Assembly (NCBI GenBank): GCA_002840735.1
Contig: PHBY01000001.1
Span: 124,001-188,000, forward strand
Length of the DNA: 64,000 bases
DNA from: Chloroflexi bacterium HGW-Chloroflexi-2
GTDB taxonomy: Bacteria; Chloroflexota; Anaerolineae; Anaerolineales; Anaerolineaceae
Reading direction: 5' to 3'
Both the position numbers and the translations under genes were made by a program. Numbering within the stretch: position 1 is the stretch's first letter; each line of letters starts with the position of its first letter. Positions 45,277 through 54,542 of this stretch are shown here, piece after piece. The notes beneath the pieces were generated by a model. The model had not been told where the DNA came from, did no database searches, and saw nothing but the letters and a program-made list of their open reading frames with translations.

Positions 45277-47700
45277 ATGAAAAAAATTTTTCTAATAACA
45301 TTTTTTAGTCTGTCCATTATATTAACCGGTTGTTCAGAAACATCTTCCAAAGAAGAATTGACTCAGAATGGAAATGATCCCGTTACTGAACTGGCTACTT
45401 CAACATTTACGCCAGTCCCGACTCTTACACCAACACCAACACCCCTCCCTGAAGTGAGAATTACCCTTGCTGAAAAATCCTTTTTTGAAGGTGATTATCA
45501 ATCCGCGATCATTGAACTCCAACAGGCGAAAGCGAATGCGTCCGAAACAAACCTGAAAGCAGCAGCTGATATTCGTCTGGCTCAAATTTATATCTCTGAA
45601 TCTCGTTTTTCAGAAGCGAACAATCTTATAAGTATTTATCTTGAAGATGAGACAATCGATAACGAACTAAAAGCAAGAGCTCATTATTTTTATGGTCTCA
45701 GCCAGGATAACCTGAATAACCCTGTTGAATCTGCACGAGGTTACTTGGGATACAGTCAATTGCTCCCAGGCAAACTGGATACCTTCATGTTAGAAAAGGC
45801 GGGAGATGTTTTCTACCGATCAAATTTGCTGGATAATGCCCTAATTTATTACAATTTGGCATTGGAATCAGACCAAACCAGTAATACTACAAATATAAAA
45901 ATTAAGGTCGGTCGAATTTATGCTGCTCAATTGGATCATACGAATGCAATCAGGATCTTTATTGAAGTGCATGATGCCAGCCCTAATGAGTTCGTAAGAG
46001 CGCAAATGAATTTACTGGCTGGTCAATCATACCTGGCATTGGGATTGCCAGAACAGGCTTATGCAAGGTTCCAGGAGTCAGTTCAGAATTATCCAAAAGC
46101 TTTTGATACCCATTCCGGTTTAGTAGCATTGGTCGATGCAGGAATTCCAGTTGATGAATTCAATCGTGGGTTGACAAATTATTATGCAGGTAGTTATGGG
46201 TTAGCTATCAATGCTTTTCTTAGATATATAGAAAAAAATCCGGATCACAATGGGAATTCTTTCTATTTTATTGGGCTTTCTTATTTAAAAATGGATGACC
46301 CGGTTAATGCCATTGAAAATTGGAAGAAATTAATAAATAATTATCCGGATAATATTTTCTTTGTGGATGCCTGGGAAGATATTGCCTATGCTCAATGGGC
46401 CTATTTAAAACAGTATTCTACAGGGGCACAAACTTTATTAGAATTTGCAAATTTATATTCTGGAAGTGAAAATGCAGCAGAAGCCATCCTGGAAGCAGGC
46501 AGGATTTATGAAAGAAACAATCAATTAACCGATGCAGCCAATACGTGGTCAGGTTTAATTGATCTATATCCGCGATTAGAGATTTCATCACAAGGGCTCT
46601 TTTTAAGTGCGCTTTCAAATTATCGTTTATCAAAATACGATCAGGCATTATCACAATTTCAACGCTATTTACTGCTAACCAGTGTTCCTGAAGAAAAAGC
46701 CGCAGCCTATTTTTGGATAGGAAAAACCTATGAAAAATTAGGAGACTACGAAAAATCAACTTCAGCCTGGAAGGATGCAGCAAAGCAAGACCCAACTGGT
46801 TATTATTCTGAAAGGGCTAAAGAAATCTTATCGAATTCAGATCTCCTTTCACCATTCAATGAAGTAAATTTGCAGGTAAATCTTGAACAGGAAAGATTAA
46901 TCGCAGAAGTATGGATGCGAAATACTTTCTCGCTTCCCCAGGATACCAATTTTATAACGCTGAGTCCATTCTTAGCCAATGAAACTTTCATCAAAGCGAA
47001 TGCCTATTGGGATTTGGGATTATATACCCAGGCTCGTAATGAATATGAAAATTTAAGGACGTTATACGAAAATGATCCACTGAATTTGTTTCGGTTGACC
47101 AATCATTTCTTAGAAATCGGTCTTTATCGATCTGCTATTTATTCGAGCCGGCAAATTTTAGATTTGGCGAATATGGACGATTTTGCATCGATGAATGCTC
47201 CTCTCTGGTTCAACCATGTACGCTTTGGGCTTTATTTCAATGAGATCGTTGAAAATGCTGCTAATGAATATAATTTTGAACCATTATTACTTTATAGTCT
47301 GATCAGACAGGAATCATTTTTTGAAGGCTTCATCGTTTCCTCCGCTGGTGCAAAAGGGTTGATGCAAATCATGCCAGCCACCGGTGATGAAATCGCCAAC
47401 TTACTTAAATGGCCAACCAACTACGTAGAGAATGACCTCTATCGACCAATAATCAATATACGCATGGGTGCCAGTTACCTATCTAGAATGCGTACTTATT
47501 TTGATGGTGACATGTTTGCTACCCTGGCAGCTTATAACGCCGGTCCTGGGAATGTAATAAGATGGCGCGAAAAAGCTGATAATGACCCGGATTTGTTTTT
47601 GGAAATCATTCCCTATGAAGAGACCCGTCGCTATTTGAGAAACATCTACACTTTCTACAGAATCTATGAATCGCTATATCCTGTAAGATCAGCTCAATAA
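45277..47700 (+). CDS. Soluble lytic transglycosylase-like lipoprotein with TPR repeats
   Basis: An 807-aa exported protein. Lipobox LTGC (about residue 19) and a TFTPVPTLTPTPTPLPE linker, then a long superhelix of TPR-type repeats (about 60-590), and a C-terminal Slt70-like lysozyme domain (about 650-800). The catalytic Glu is in IRQESFFEGFIVSSAGAKGLMQIMPATGDEI (about 683), and AAYNAGPGNVIRW is the family motif. It cleaves peptidoglycan to 1,6-anhydromuropeptides during wall turnover. Arrangement resembles Slt70 but as a lipoprotein. Confidence 0.88.
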   Translation: MKKIFLITFFSLSIILTGCSETSSKEELTQNGNDPVTELATSTFTPVPTLTPTPTPLPEVRITLAEKSFFEGDYQSAIIELQQAKANASETNLKAAADIRLAQIYISESRFSEANNLISIYLEDETIDNELKARAHYFYGLSQDNLNNPVESARGYLGYSQLLPGKLDTFMLEKAGDVFYRSNLLDNALIYYNLALESDQTSNTTNIKIKVGRIYAAQLDHTNAIRIFIEVHDASPNEFVRAQMNLLAGQSYLALGLPEQAYARFQESVQNYPKAFDTHSGLVALVDAGIPVDEFNRGLTNYYAGSYGLAINAFLRYIEKNPDHNGNSFYFIGLSYLKMDDPVNAIENWKKLINNYPDNIFFVDAWEDIAYAQWAYLKQYSTGAQTLLEFANLYSGSENAAEAILEAGRIYERNNQLTDAANTWSGLIDLYPRLEISSQGLFLSALSNYRLSKYDQALSQFQRYLLLTSVPEEKAAAYFWIGKTYEKLGDYEKSTSAWKDAAKQDPTGYYSERAKEILSNSDLLSPFNEVNLQVNLEQERLIAEVWMRNTFSLPQDTNFITLSPFLANETFIKANAYWDLGLYTQARNEYENLRTLYENDPLNLFRLTNHFLEIGLYRSAIYSSRQILDLANMDDFASMNAPLWFNHVRFGLYFNEIVENAANEYNFEPLLLYSLIRQESFFEGFIVSSAGAKGLMQIMPATGDEIANLLKWPTNYVENDLYRPIINIRMGASYLSRMRTYFDGDMFATLAAYNAGPGNVIRWREKADNDPDLFLEIIPYEETRRYLRNIYTFYRIYESLYPVRSAQ

Positions 47701-47964
47701 AAAATTTCGTATTTATTTAGGCAGATGTTACTACGGTTTTATTATTTATTATTACCAGCACCCCTTGCGAATTGGGATTTATTGAGAAACTAAAAATAAA
47801 TCAAATTGTAGGAAATGATGCTAATATTAGATGTATTCAGCCTCAACCATCATCCTAATAGGGTGAATTTGTTGACAAAAAATAATGGAAATAAAATTTC
47901 GATATATAATCATATTTGTACTTTCCATACTGATTTACCCAAATTTTATCAAGGAGAAAAAGAC
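47701..47964. other. Intergenic region before the ECF cassette
   Basis: About 264 bases. It holds TTGACA (around 47873) and a TATAAT-like element near 47913, but not at promoter spacing. No ORF or structured RNA was recognised. Base composition changes toward higher GC just after it. Confidence 0.4.
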
Positions 47965-48522
47965 ATGAAAGATTTATTTAAGGTCAACACGAAGACCATC
48001 GTTGCCACCGGGTTAGGCGCAGCAATTTTCACGCTTCTATTCATGTTTGTCAAGGTTCCTTCCCCTGTCCCGGAAACCAGTTTTCAGACAGCTTACGGAG
48101 TAAGCGCACTTTTCGCCACCCTGTTTGGTCCCATCGCAGGTGCACTCATCTCATTCATCGGTCACGCGCTCAGCGACGCCATTCAGTATGGTTCACCTTG
48201 GTGGAGCTGGGTCATCGCCAGTGGCGTTTCCGGCTTCATCTTCGGTTTTGCTTTCAAGCGCACCAAAGTTGAAGAAGGCGAATTCAAGGGCAAGGACATC
48301 ATTACTTTCAACATTATCCAGGTCATCGGCAATGCCATTGCCTGGGTTGTAATTGCTCCCTTACTGGACATCCTCATCTATCAGGAACCGGCAAATCTGG
48401 TTTTCACCCAGGGCATCACTGCCGCTATCATGAATTCCGTCAGTGCCGGCGTGATCGGCACACTGTTGCTGATCGCTTACGCAGCCACCCGCACCAAGAA
48501 GGGTAGCCTCAGCATGAAGTAG
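47965..48522 (+). CDS. ECF transporter S component (UPF0397/riboflavin-like)
   Basis: A 185-aa membrane protein, the substrate-binding unit of an energy-coupling-factor transporter. Five or six helices, with TAYGVSALFATLFGPIAGALISFIGHALSDAIQYGSPWWSW as the family block. The UPF0397 group is associated with ECF transporters of vitamins. The start is the ATG at 47965 (AAGGAG ahead). The longer open frame to 47815 is not used. The substrate cannot be told from sequence; pairing with a SAM hydroxide adenosyltransferase suggests adenosine- or SAM-related cargo. Confidence 0.8.
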   Translation: MKDLFKVNTKTIVATGLGAAIFTLLFMFVKVPSPVPETSFQTAYGVSALFATLFGPIAGALISFIGHALSDAIQYGSPWWSWVIASGVSGFIFGFAFKRTKVEEGEFKGKDIITFNIIQVIGNAIAWVVIAPLLDILIYQEPANLVFTQGITAAIMNSVSAGVIGTLLLIAYAATRTKKGSLSMK

Positions 48523-48559
48523 GGATCGTGCCTTTTTTGGGCCGTTTTTGGTCAGTATA

Positions 48560-48600
48560 AAAGCCCAGACTTTCATGCCAGCAGAGTCTGTGCTTTTTTA
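48560..48600 (+). terminator. Hairpin between S component and EcfA genes
   Basis: AAAGCCCAGACT (48560-48571) pairs with AGTCTGTGCTTT (48585-48596) with one mismatch, followed by T residues. It may reduce EcfA-EcfT expression relative to the S component. Confidence 0.65.
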
Positions 48601-48611
48601 TTCAATAATGA

Positions 48612-50327
48612 ATGCTTATGAACTCAAAACCGATCATCGAATTCACTAACTTCACATTTCAATATTTCAGCCAGGCTGAACCTACTCTGCATGATATTAA
48701 CGTGAAGATATACCCCGGTCAGAAGATCCTTATTGTCGGCCCAAGCGGCAGCGGCAAGAGCACATTAGGTCATTGCCTGAATGGATTGATCCCATTTTCC
48801 TACAAAGGCGAAGTTCACGGCAGCCTGAAGATCAATGGTCAGGAAACCTCCACGCTCGATATTTTCAAGTTGTCAAAAACGGTTGGCACTGTTTTGCAGG
48901 ATTCAGATGCCCAGTTTGTCGGCTTGACAGTGGGAGAAGATATTGCTTTTGCCCTCGAAAATGACAACATACCCACAGATGAGATGCACCAACGGGTGCG
49001 TAGCGTGGCACAAATGGTGGACATGCATAACTGGCTAACATCTTCCCCTTTCGAGCTTTCCGGTGGGCAGAAACAGCGTACTTCGCTGGCTGGGGTCATG
49101 ATCGACGATGTGGATATTCTACTCTTTGACGAGCCACTGGCCAACCTGGACCCCGCCACAGGCAAGATAGCTATTGAGATTATCGATGATATTCACAAAC
49201 AGTCCGGTAAGACGATCCTGATCATTGAACATCGGCTGGAGGATGTGCTGCATCGAGATGTCGACCGGGTGATTGTGATCAATGAAGGCCGCATCATAGC
49301 TGACATGGATGCCCATTCCCTGGTTGCTTCCGTTGTATTGCAGGAAACCGGTATCCGCGAACCATTGTATGTTACTGCACTAAAATATGCCGGGGTGCAG
49401 GTAACAGAGGTGATGCAGGCGGGGTATATTGAGACTCTCAAGAGCGAACTGTTGCGAGATGCGCTGCAAGTCTGGTATAGGCGCATTCAACCAACCAGGC
49501 AAATAAACACCTGCGAGTCCATCCTGAAGATGGAAAATATCTCCTTTTCCTATGACGGTCTCCGCCCGGTGCTGGAGGATATCGACATTGACATTAAGGA
49601 AGGTGAGATGGTGTCAATTGTGGGCAAGAACGGTGCAGGCAAATCCACCCTTTCTAAGCTGCTGTGCGGCTTTGAAAGGGAAGACCGCGGGCGTATTCTC
49701 TATCGCGGAGAGGACATACGGTCCAAGTCAATAAAGGAACGGGCTGAAATCATTGGACTGGTGATGCAGAATCCCAACCAAATGATATCCAAACCACTGA
49801 TATTCGATGAGGTTGCGCTCGGTCTGCGTCTACGCAATGTACCGGAAGAGAAAATTACTGCGCAGGTAGAGAAAGTGCTAAAGGTTTGTGGTTTAGCTCC
49901 ATTTATCGAATGGCCCATTTCTGCCCTTAGCTTTGGGCAGAAGAAGCGCGTCACCATTGCCTCCATTCTTGTACTTGACCCCAAGATTCTCGTTCTGGAC
50001 GAGCCGACTGCTGGGCAGGATTATCGTCATTACACTGAGATCATGGAATTCCTGGTGGAGGTCAACAAGCTGGGTGTGACGATCATACTCATCACGCACG
50101 ACATGCACTTGATGCTCGAATACACACCGCGTGCCATTGTACTGTCAAACGGACGCAAGATTGCAGACACCGGCGCAGCTGAAGTGCTGACTGATTCTAA
50201 AGTGATCGCCGAAGCCAACCTGAAAGAGACTTCGTTGTTTGCCCTTTCACAAATGGCAGATGTCGAAGATGGTACCCAGTTCGTGCAGAGCTTCATCGAT
50301 TATGAGCGGAGGTTGAAGAACCGATGA
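48612..50327 (+). CDS. ECF transporter fused ATPase (EcfA1-EcfA2 type)
   Basis: A 571-aa protein with two complete ABC ATPase domains in tandem. Domain 1: GPSGSGKST, LSGGQKQR, DEPLANLDP (about residues 38-185). Domain 2: GKNGAGKST, FGQKKR, DEPTAGQD (about 340-480). It powers transport with EcfT. The fused form is less common than separate EcfA1/EcfA2 and is known from YkoD-like transporters. In the second domain the signature is LSFGQKKRV in place of LSGGQ. No ribosome site is obvious at 48612 or 48618. It overlaps ecfT by 4 bp. Confidence 0.9.
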   Translation: MLMNSKPIIEFTNFTFQYFSQAEPTLHDINVKIYPGQKILIVGPSGSGKSTLGHCLNGLIPFSYKGEVHGSLKINGQETSTLDIFKLSKTVGTVLQDSDAQFVGLTVGEDIAFALENDNIPTDEMHQRVRSVAQMVDMHNWLTSSPFELSGGQKQRTSLAGVMIDDVDILLFDEPLANLDPATGKIAIEIIDDIHKQSGKTILIIEHRLEDVLHRDVDRVIVINEGRIIADMDAHSLVASVVLQETGIREPLYVTALKYAGVQVTEVMQAGYIETLKSELLRDALQVWYRRIQPTRQINTCESILKMENISFSYDGLRPVLEDIDIDIKEGEMVSIVGKNGAGKSTLSKLLCGFEREDRGRILYRGEDIRSKSIKERAEIIGLVMQNPNQMISKPLIFDEVALGLRLRNVPEEKITAQVEKVLKVCGLAPFIEWPISALSFGQKKRVTIASILVLDPKILVLDEPTAGQDYRHYTEIMEFLVEVNKLGVTIILITHDMHLMLEYTPRAIVLSNGRKIADTGAAEVLTDSKVIAEANLKETSLFALSQMADVEDGTQFVQSFIDYERRLKNR

Positions 50328-51160
50328 ACATGAAAATGAAACTCTTCTCCTACAATTTAGCCGATACCTTCATTCACCGGCTATCTGGTCTCACAAAGCT
50401 GATTTGCTTCCTGTTCCTTACCTTTGCGGTGATGTATTCCTACGATATCCGCGTCATCCTCGTTGTAATGGTATTCTCCATCCTCCTAATGCGGACTGCA
50501 CATATCCAGTTCTCACAGGTGCGCTTGATGGTCATTTATGTGCTCATCTTCATTTTTACCAACGCAGTCATTTCGTTCTTTTTCTCTCCCGAGTTTGGTA
50601 CAACGATTTACGGTACCAGTCACGAATTTGCCAGGGTGTTTGGCATCTCGCTGACCTATGAGCAGTTGTTTTACCAGGTGACTAAGATGTTCAAGTATGC
50701 ATCGGTCGTCCCGCTGGGTATGATCTTCCTGCTAACCACCAATCCCAGCGAGTTTGCATCCTCGCTGAATGGCATTAAAGTCAATTATAAAGCTGCCGTT
50801 GCCGTGTCATTGACATTACGGTATTTTCCGGATATTCAGCGCGATTACAAAGACATCTATTTGGCTCAGCAGGCACGCGGCCTGGAATTGTCTCGTAAGG
50901 CTAAATTTATTGATCGTTTCAAGAACTCCCTGCTGATTGTCATCCCGCTCATTTTTTCCACTCTTGACCGCGTAGAAGTGATCAGCAATGCCATGGACCT
51001 GCGAGGATTCTCCAAGAGCAAGACGCGCACCTGGTACACATCACGCAAATTTTCGAGACAGGATGCCCTGGCGCTGGTTGTATCCGGTCTGATCTTTATC
51101 GCTACCGTTTTGGTGTCAATCTTTATCAATCGGAGCCGTTTCTATAATCCGTTCATATAG
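50324..51160 (+). CDS. ECF transporter transmembrane protein EcfT
   Basis: A 278-aa membrane protein linking the ATPase to the S component. Five membrane helices and the coupling helices with AQQARGLELS (the conserved Ala-Arg-Gly) and MDLRGFSKSKTRTWY. The ATGA overlap with the ATPase gene indicates coupling. High similarity in composition to the rest of the cassette. Confidence 0.88.
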   Translation: MNMKMKLFSYNLADTFIHRLSGLTKLICFLFLTFAVMYSYDIRVILVVMVFSILLMRTAHIQFSQVRLMVIYVLIFIFTNAVISFFFSPEFGTTIYGTSHEFARVFGISLTYEQLFYQVTKMFKYASVVPLGMIFLLTTNPSEFASSLNGIKVNYKAAVAVSLTLRYFPDIQRDYKDIYLAQQARGLELSRKAKFIDRFKNSLLIVIPLIFSTLDRVEVISNAMDLRGFSKSKTRTWYTSRKFSRQDALALVVSGLIFIATVLVSIFINRSRFYNPFI

Positions 51161-51172
51161 AGGAGTAACCAT

Positions 51173-52015
51173 ATGAAACCGATACTGGTATTTCAATCTG
51201 ATTTTACATATAAAGAGGGTGCGGTTTGCGCTATGTATGGCGTGGTTAAATCTGTAGACCGCGAGCTGGAAATCATCGACGGCACACATGAAATCCCCCA
51301 GTATGATATATGGAGTGCATCCTACCGTCTTGCCCAGTCGATGAACTTCTGGCCGCGAGGTACAATCTTTGTCTCAGTAGTGGACCCAGGTGTGGGTACA
51401 GCGCGCAAAGCATGTGTGGCGAAAACGAGCGAAGGCTATTTCATCGTGACCCCCGATAATGGCTCTCTGACCCATATCAAAGCATGGCAGGGTATCAGCG
51501 AGGTTCGCGAGATTGATCAGAGCGTCAACCGACTGCGCGGTAAGAACACTGAACATACCAATGTGTTCCACGGACGGGATGTGTTCTCGTATTGCGCAGC
51601 CCGTCTGGCCTCTGGCATCATCTCCTATGAAGGTGTGGGACCGGCATATTCAGTGGATGAAATCATTACTTTGCCCATCCATGAGGCGGTTCTGGAGGGT
51701 GGCAAGGTGCATGGTATTTTTGAAATTGTTGATCCTAACTTTGGCAACCTGTGGACCAATATTCCCCAGGCTTTGTTCAGCGAAGCCGGTTTTGCCTACG
51801 GCGACCATTTGAAAATGACTGTCCGGCTTGCTGGGGAAGTTGTCTTCAGTCAAGCAGTAGCGCATTACCAGTCGTTTGGTTTCGTCCCCAAAGGGGACTT
51901 TGTCATCTATACGAATGAGTTGATGCGGGTATCACTGGCGGTCAGCCAGGGCAGTTTTATCGAAAGAACGAAGTTTGGGTATGGCAGTGACTGGCAAGTG
52001 GAATTTGAGAAATGA
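51173..52015 (+). CDS. SAM hydroxide adenosyltransferase (DUF62 family)
   Basis: A 280-aa enzyme of the SAM-dependent chlorinase/fluorinase (DUF62) family. Members with hydroxide specificity hydrolyse SAM to adenosine and methionine. Key blocks: LVFQSDFTYKEGAVCAMYG (N-terminal Asp), SVVDPGVGTARKA, VTPDNGSLTHI and HGRDVFSYCAA. Position 12 bases after EcfT places it in the transporter operon. It may degrade SAM or produce adenosine; the link with the transporter is known from other genomes but its logic is unsettled. AhcY and an adenosine-kinase-like gene lie 7-9 kb away. Confidence 0.85.
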   Translation: MKPILVFQSDFTYKEGAVCAMYGVVKSVDRELEIIDGTHEIPQYDIWSASYRLAQSMNFWPRGTIFVSVVDPGVGTARKACVAKTSEGYFIVTPDNGSLTHIKAWQGISEVREIDQSVNRLRGKNTEHTNVFHGRDVFSYCAARLASGIISYEGVGPAYSVDEIITLPIHEAVLEGGKVHGIFEIVDPNFGNLWTNIPQALFSEAGFAYGDHLKMTVRLAGEVVFSQAVAHYQSFGFVPKGDFVIYTNELMRVSLAVSQGSFIERTKFGYGSDWQVEFEK

Positions 52016-52258
52016 GACGGGAGATATCCTTTTCCCAGTTCCCTCGTCAGATTTCCGGTTGATATTAAATTTGTGCAAGTACATCTGTAAGTAAAAATTA
52101 ATCAGTACGAGCAGAATGCTTAAGGTTCAACCACAGCCCATATGAAGAGATAGCATTCCATCTTTTATCTTGAGATTGGGTGTTGGTACCAAATAAATAA
52201 ATCAGCCGACCAATGAACTATAGAAGATAGAAAAAGGTTCCCGAAGGAACCCTTTTTT
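52016..52258. other. Intergenic region, ECF cassette to pdhC
   Basis: About 240 bases between convergent operons. A hairpin terminator is at its right end; otherwise nothing was recognised. GC content falls back to the background here. Confidence 0.5.
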
Positions 52259-52259
52259 C
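52231..52259. terminator. Terminator of the pdhABC operon
   Basis: AAAGGTTCC and GGAACC-C-TTT pair around CGAA with one bulged C, flanked by A and T runs on both sides. It ends pdhC on the minus strand and the ECF cassette on the plus strand. Confidence 0.85.
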
Positions 52260-53569
52260 TATAATAACAATCTCATTGGATTCTCCAGCTGAAATGCCAA
52301 AGCTTTCATGAATTCTGCCGCTTCAACTCCATCAGTCGCTCGATGGTCAGCGGACAAAGTAACTTTCATACGCCAGGAAATTCTAATTTCATCATTTATC
52401 ACAACTGCTTCTTTTCTTGCTGACGAAACAGCTAAAATTGCAGATTCTGGTGGATTAATGATTGCCGCAAAATTCTCAACATCAAACATGCCTAAATTGC
52501 TGATTGAAAATGTTGAGCCTTCCACATCTTCTGATCTTACTTTTCCTGATCTGACTCTGGCTGCCATTCCTTTTACTTCCTGCGAAATGACACGCAGCGG
52601 TTTCACATCAGCATTTTTAACTACAATTGTTAACAAGCCACCTTCTACTGCAACAGCAACGCCAATATTTACATTTCCATGTTGTACTAACTCGTTGTCA
52701 GAAATTGATGCATTTATATTTGGAAATTCGTGTAATGTCATGGCAGTAGCTTTGATGACATAATCATTGATGGAGATTTTTTGTTGTGCAGGTAATGTTT
52801 CATTTACCTGTTTATAAACTGACATAAGTGGATCAACATTGATGCTCTTGGTCACATAGAAATGGGGAATATTTTGTTTCGAGTCGACCATTCTTCGTGA
52901 GATGACCTGGCGAAGTTTATTTAATGGTTTCCGATTTTCTTCTCTCTTAAGTTCGTCAGCAAGCCAAATAGATGAAGGTAATGGGTTTCCAGATTCGGGT
53001 TTCTCCTCAACCGGCTTTTCTTTTGCTGCTTCCGGTTTCACATCAACAATTTGAGAGGTATCTTTTTGTTTGGATTCCAATACTGCTTCGATATCTTTCT
53101 TGATAATTCTTCCACCAGGTCCGGTGCCTTCTACATTAGCAAGATTGATCTTGTTTTCTGATGCCATTTTTCTAGCTACCGGAGAGGCTTTTATTCGTTC
53201 ACCATCGTCATCTTCAATGGTAGCTGAGGATTTATCATTCGTAGATTCTTTTTTTTCTTCAATAGATTCTGATTTTGAAGATTTGGTTTCTGGTTTTTTG
53301 CCTAAAAGCGAATCGAGATCGACTTTTTCGCCTTTCTCAGCAATCACTGCAATTGGATCTCCGATGGGAACGATTGCATCCGTTTCAACTAATTGGCTGA
53401 AGAGGACACCAGAAAATGTTGATTCAACCTCAACTGTGGCTTTATCCGTTTCAATCTCTGCCAGAACATCACCTTTCGTAACATTTTCCCCTTCATTCTT
53501 GATCCAGCGAACAAGCGTACCCTCTTTCATATCAAAACCCAGTTTGGGCATAGTCACAATTTCAGCCAT
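52259..53569 (-). CDS. pdhC: Pyruvate dehydrogenase E2 (dihydrolipoamide acetyltransferase)
   Basis: A 436-aa E2 subunit. One lipoyl domain (residues 1-80) has the lipoyl-Lys in EIETDKATVEVES. After a charged linker comes the E1/E3-binding domain IKASPVARKMASENKINLANVEGTGPGGRIIKKDIEAVL (about 128-166). The catalytic acyltransferase domain ends with DHRATDGVEAAEFM (the HxxxDG motif). A branched-chain or acetoin dehydrogenase E2 is possible, but the E1 pair next to it fits PDH. The pdhB stop shares one base with its start. No E3 (lpd) gene is present in the window. Confidence 0.9.
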   Translation of the reverse strand: MAEIVTMPKLGFDMKEGTLVRWIKNEGENVTKGDVLAEIETDKATVEVESTFSGVLFSQLVETDAIVPIGDPIAVIAEKGEKVDLDSLLGKKPETKSSKSESIEEKKESTNDKSSATIEDDDGERIKASPVARKMASENKINLANVEGTGPGGRIIKKDIEAVLESKQKDTSQIVDVKPEAAKEKPVEEKPESGNPLPSSIWLADELKREENRKPLNKLRQVISRRMVDSKQNIPHFYVTKSINVDPLMSVYKQVNETLPAQQKISINDYVIKATAMTLHEFPNINASISDNELVQHGNVNIGVAVAVEGGLLTIVVKNADVKPLRVISQEVKGMAARVRSGKVRSEDVEGSTFSISNLGMFDVENFAAIINPPESAILAVSSARKEAVVINDEIRISWRMKVTLSADHRATDGVEAAEFMKALAFQLENPMRLLL

Positions 53570-54540
53570 TACAACACCTCCTTGACAGCCTTAATAATAT
53601 CTTCAACCTGTGGTAATGCCATCTGCTCCAGGTTGCGGTTATAAGGAAGGGGAACCTCCTTTTGAGCAACTCGCTTGATGGGGGCATCCACATAATCAAA
53701 GGCGTGTTCATAAATTTGAGCTGAGATTTCAGCGCCAACACCAAATGATTTCCAACCTTCTTCAACAATCACTGCCCGATTTGTCTTTTTAAATGATTCG
53801 ATTACTGGTTCCATATCCAGTGGTCGTAATGTGCGTAAATCCACGATTTCTGCTTCAATCCCATCCTTGGCCAATTGTTCTGCTGCTTTGAGTGAAAGTT
53901 CAAGCATCTTGCTGTAGGTCACAATGGTTACATGATCACCAGATCGCTGAACGGTGGACTTACCAATGGGAACAATGTAATCACCATCCGGAACTTCGCC
54001 ACGAATCTGATAAAGAGTGGCATGTTCGATAAACATAATTGGATCATTGGAACGAATGGCTGCCTTTAACAATCCTTTTGCATCCGCTGGTGTGCCAGGG
54101 GCAACTACTTTCAGTCCAGGAAAGTGAGCAAAAATGGCGTCAGGGGTCTGTGAATGGGTCGCTCCTAATTGTCGCCCTCCTCCCCCAACAGTTCGGATGA
54201 CCAATGGCAGTACCATCTGACCGTTGAACATGTAATGCATTTTTGCGGATTGATTCACGATATGATCCATAGCAGAAAATGCAAAATTGATTGTCATTAA
54301 TTCTGCAACTGGACGAGTCCCTGCAATTGCAGCACCAATCGCTGAACCAATAATAGCAGCTTCGGAAATCGGAGTATCTCTGACACGGTCAGCGCCAAAA
54401 TGATCATAAAAACCTTTTGTCACAGCATATGTTCCTCCCCATACTCCAACTTCCTGACCTAAGATGAATACCTTTGGGTCTCGTTCCATTTCCTCCCATA
54501 ATGCCTGGGAAATTGCCTGACGCATCGTAATTTTTGCCAT
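53569..54540 (-). CDS. pdhB: Pyruvate dehydrogenase E1 beta subunit
   Basis: A 323-aa thiamine-diphosphate enzyme beta chain. Visible are IGSAIGAAIAGTRPVAELMTINFAFSAMDHIVNQSAK and the C-terminal VIVEEGWKSFGVGAEISAQIYE. With PdhA it decarboxylates pyruvate and acetylates the E2 lipoyl group. Two bases lie between it and pdhA. The ATG follows GGAGG. Confidence 0.92.
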   Translation of the reverse strand: MAKITMRQAISQALWEEMERDPKVFILGQEVGVWGGTYAVTKGFYDHFGADRVRDTPISEAAIIGSAIGAAIAGTRPVAELMTINFAFSAMDHIVNQSAKMHYMFNGQMVLPLVIRTVGGGGRQLGATHSQTPDAIFAHFPGLKVVAPGTPADAKGLLKAAIRSNDPIMFIEHATLYQIRGEVPDGDYIVPIGKSTVQRSGDHVTIVTYSKMLELSLKAAEQLAKDGIEAEIVDLRTLRPLDMEPVIESFKKTNRAVIVEEGWKSFGVGAEISAQIYEHAFDYVDAPIKRVAQKEVPLPYNRNLEQMALPQVEDIIKAVKEVL

Positions 54541-54542
54541 TT

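Noticed and set aside
47815-47964. N-terminal extension of the ECF S component
   Set aside because: No homology and no ribosome site; the ATG at 47965 has AAGGAG and starts the conserved sequence.
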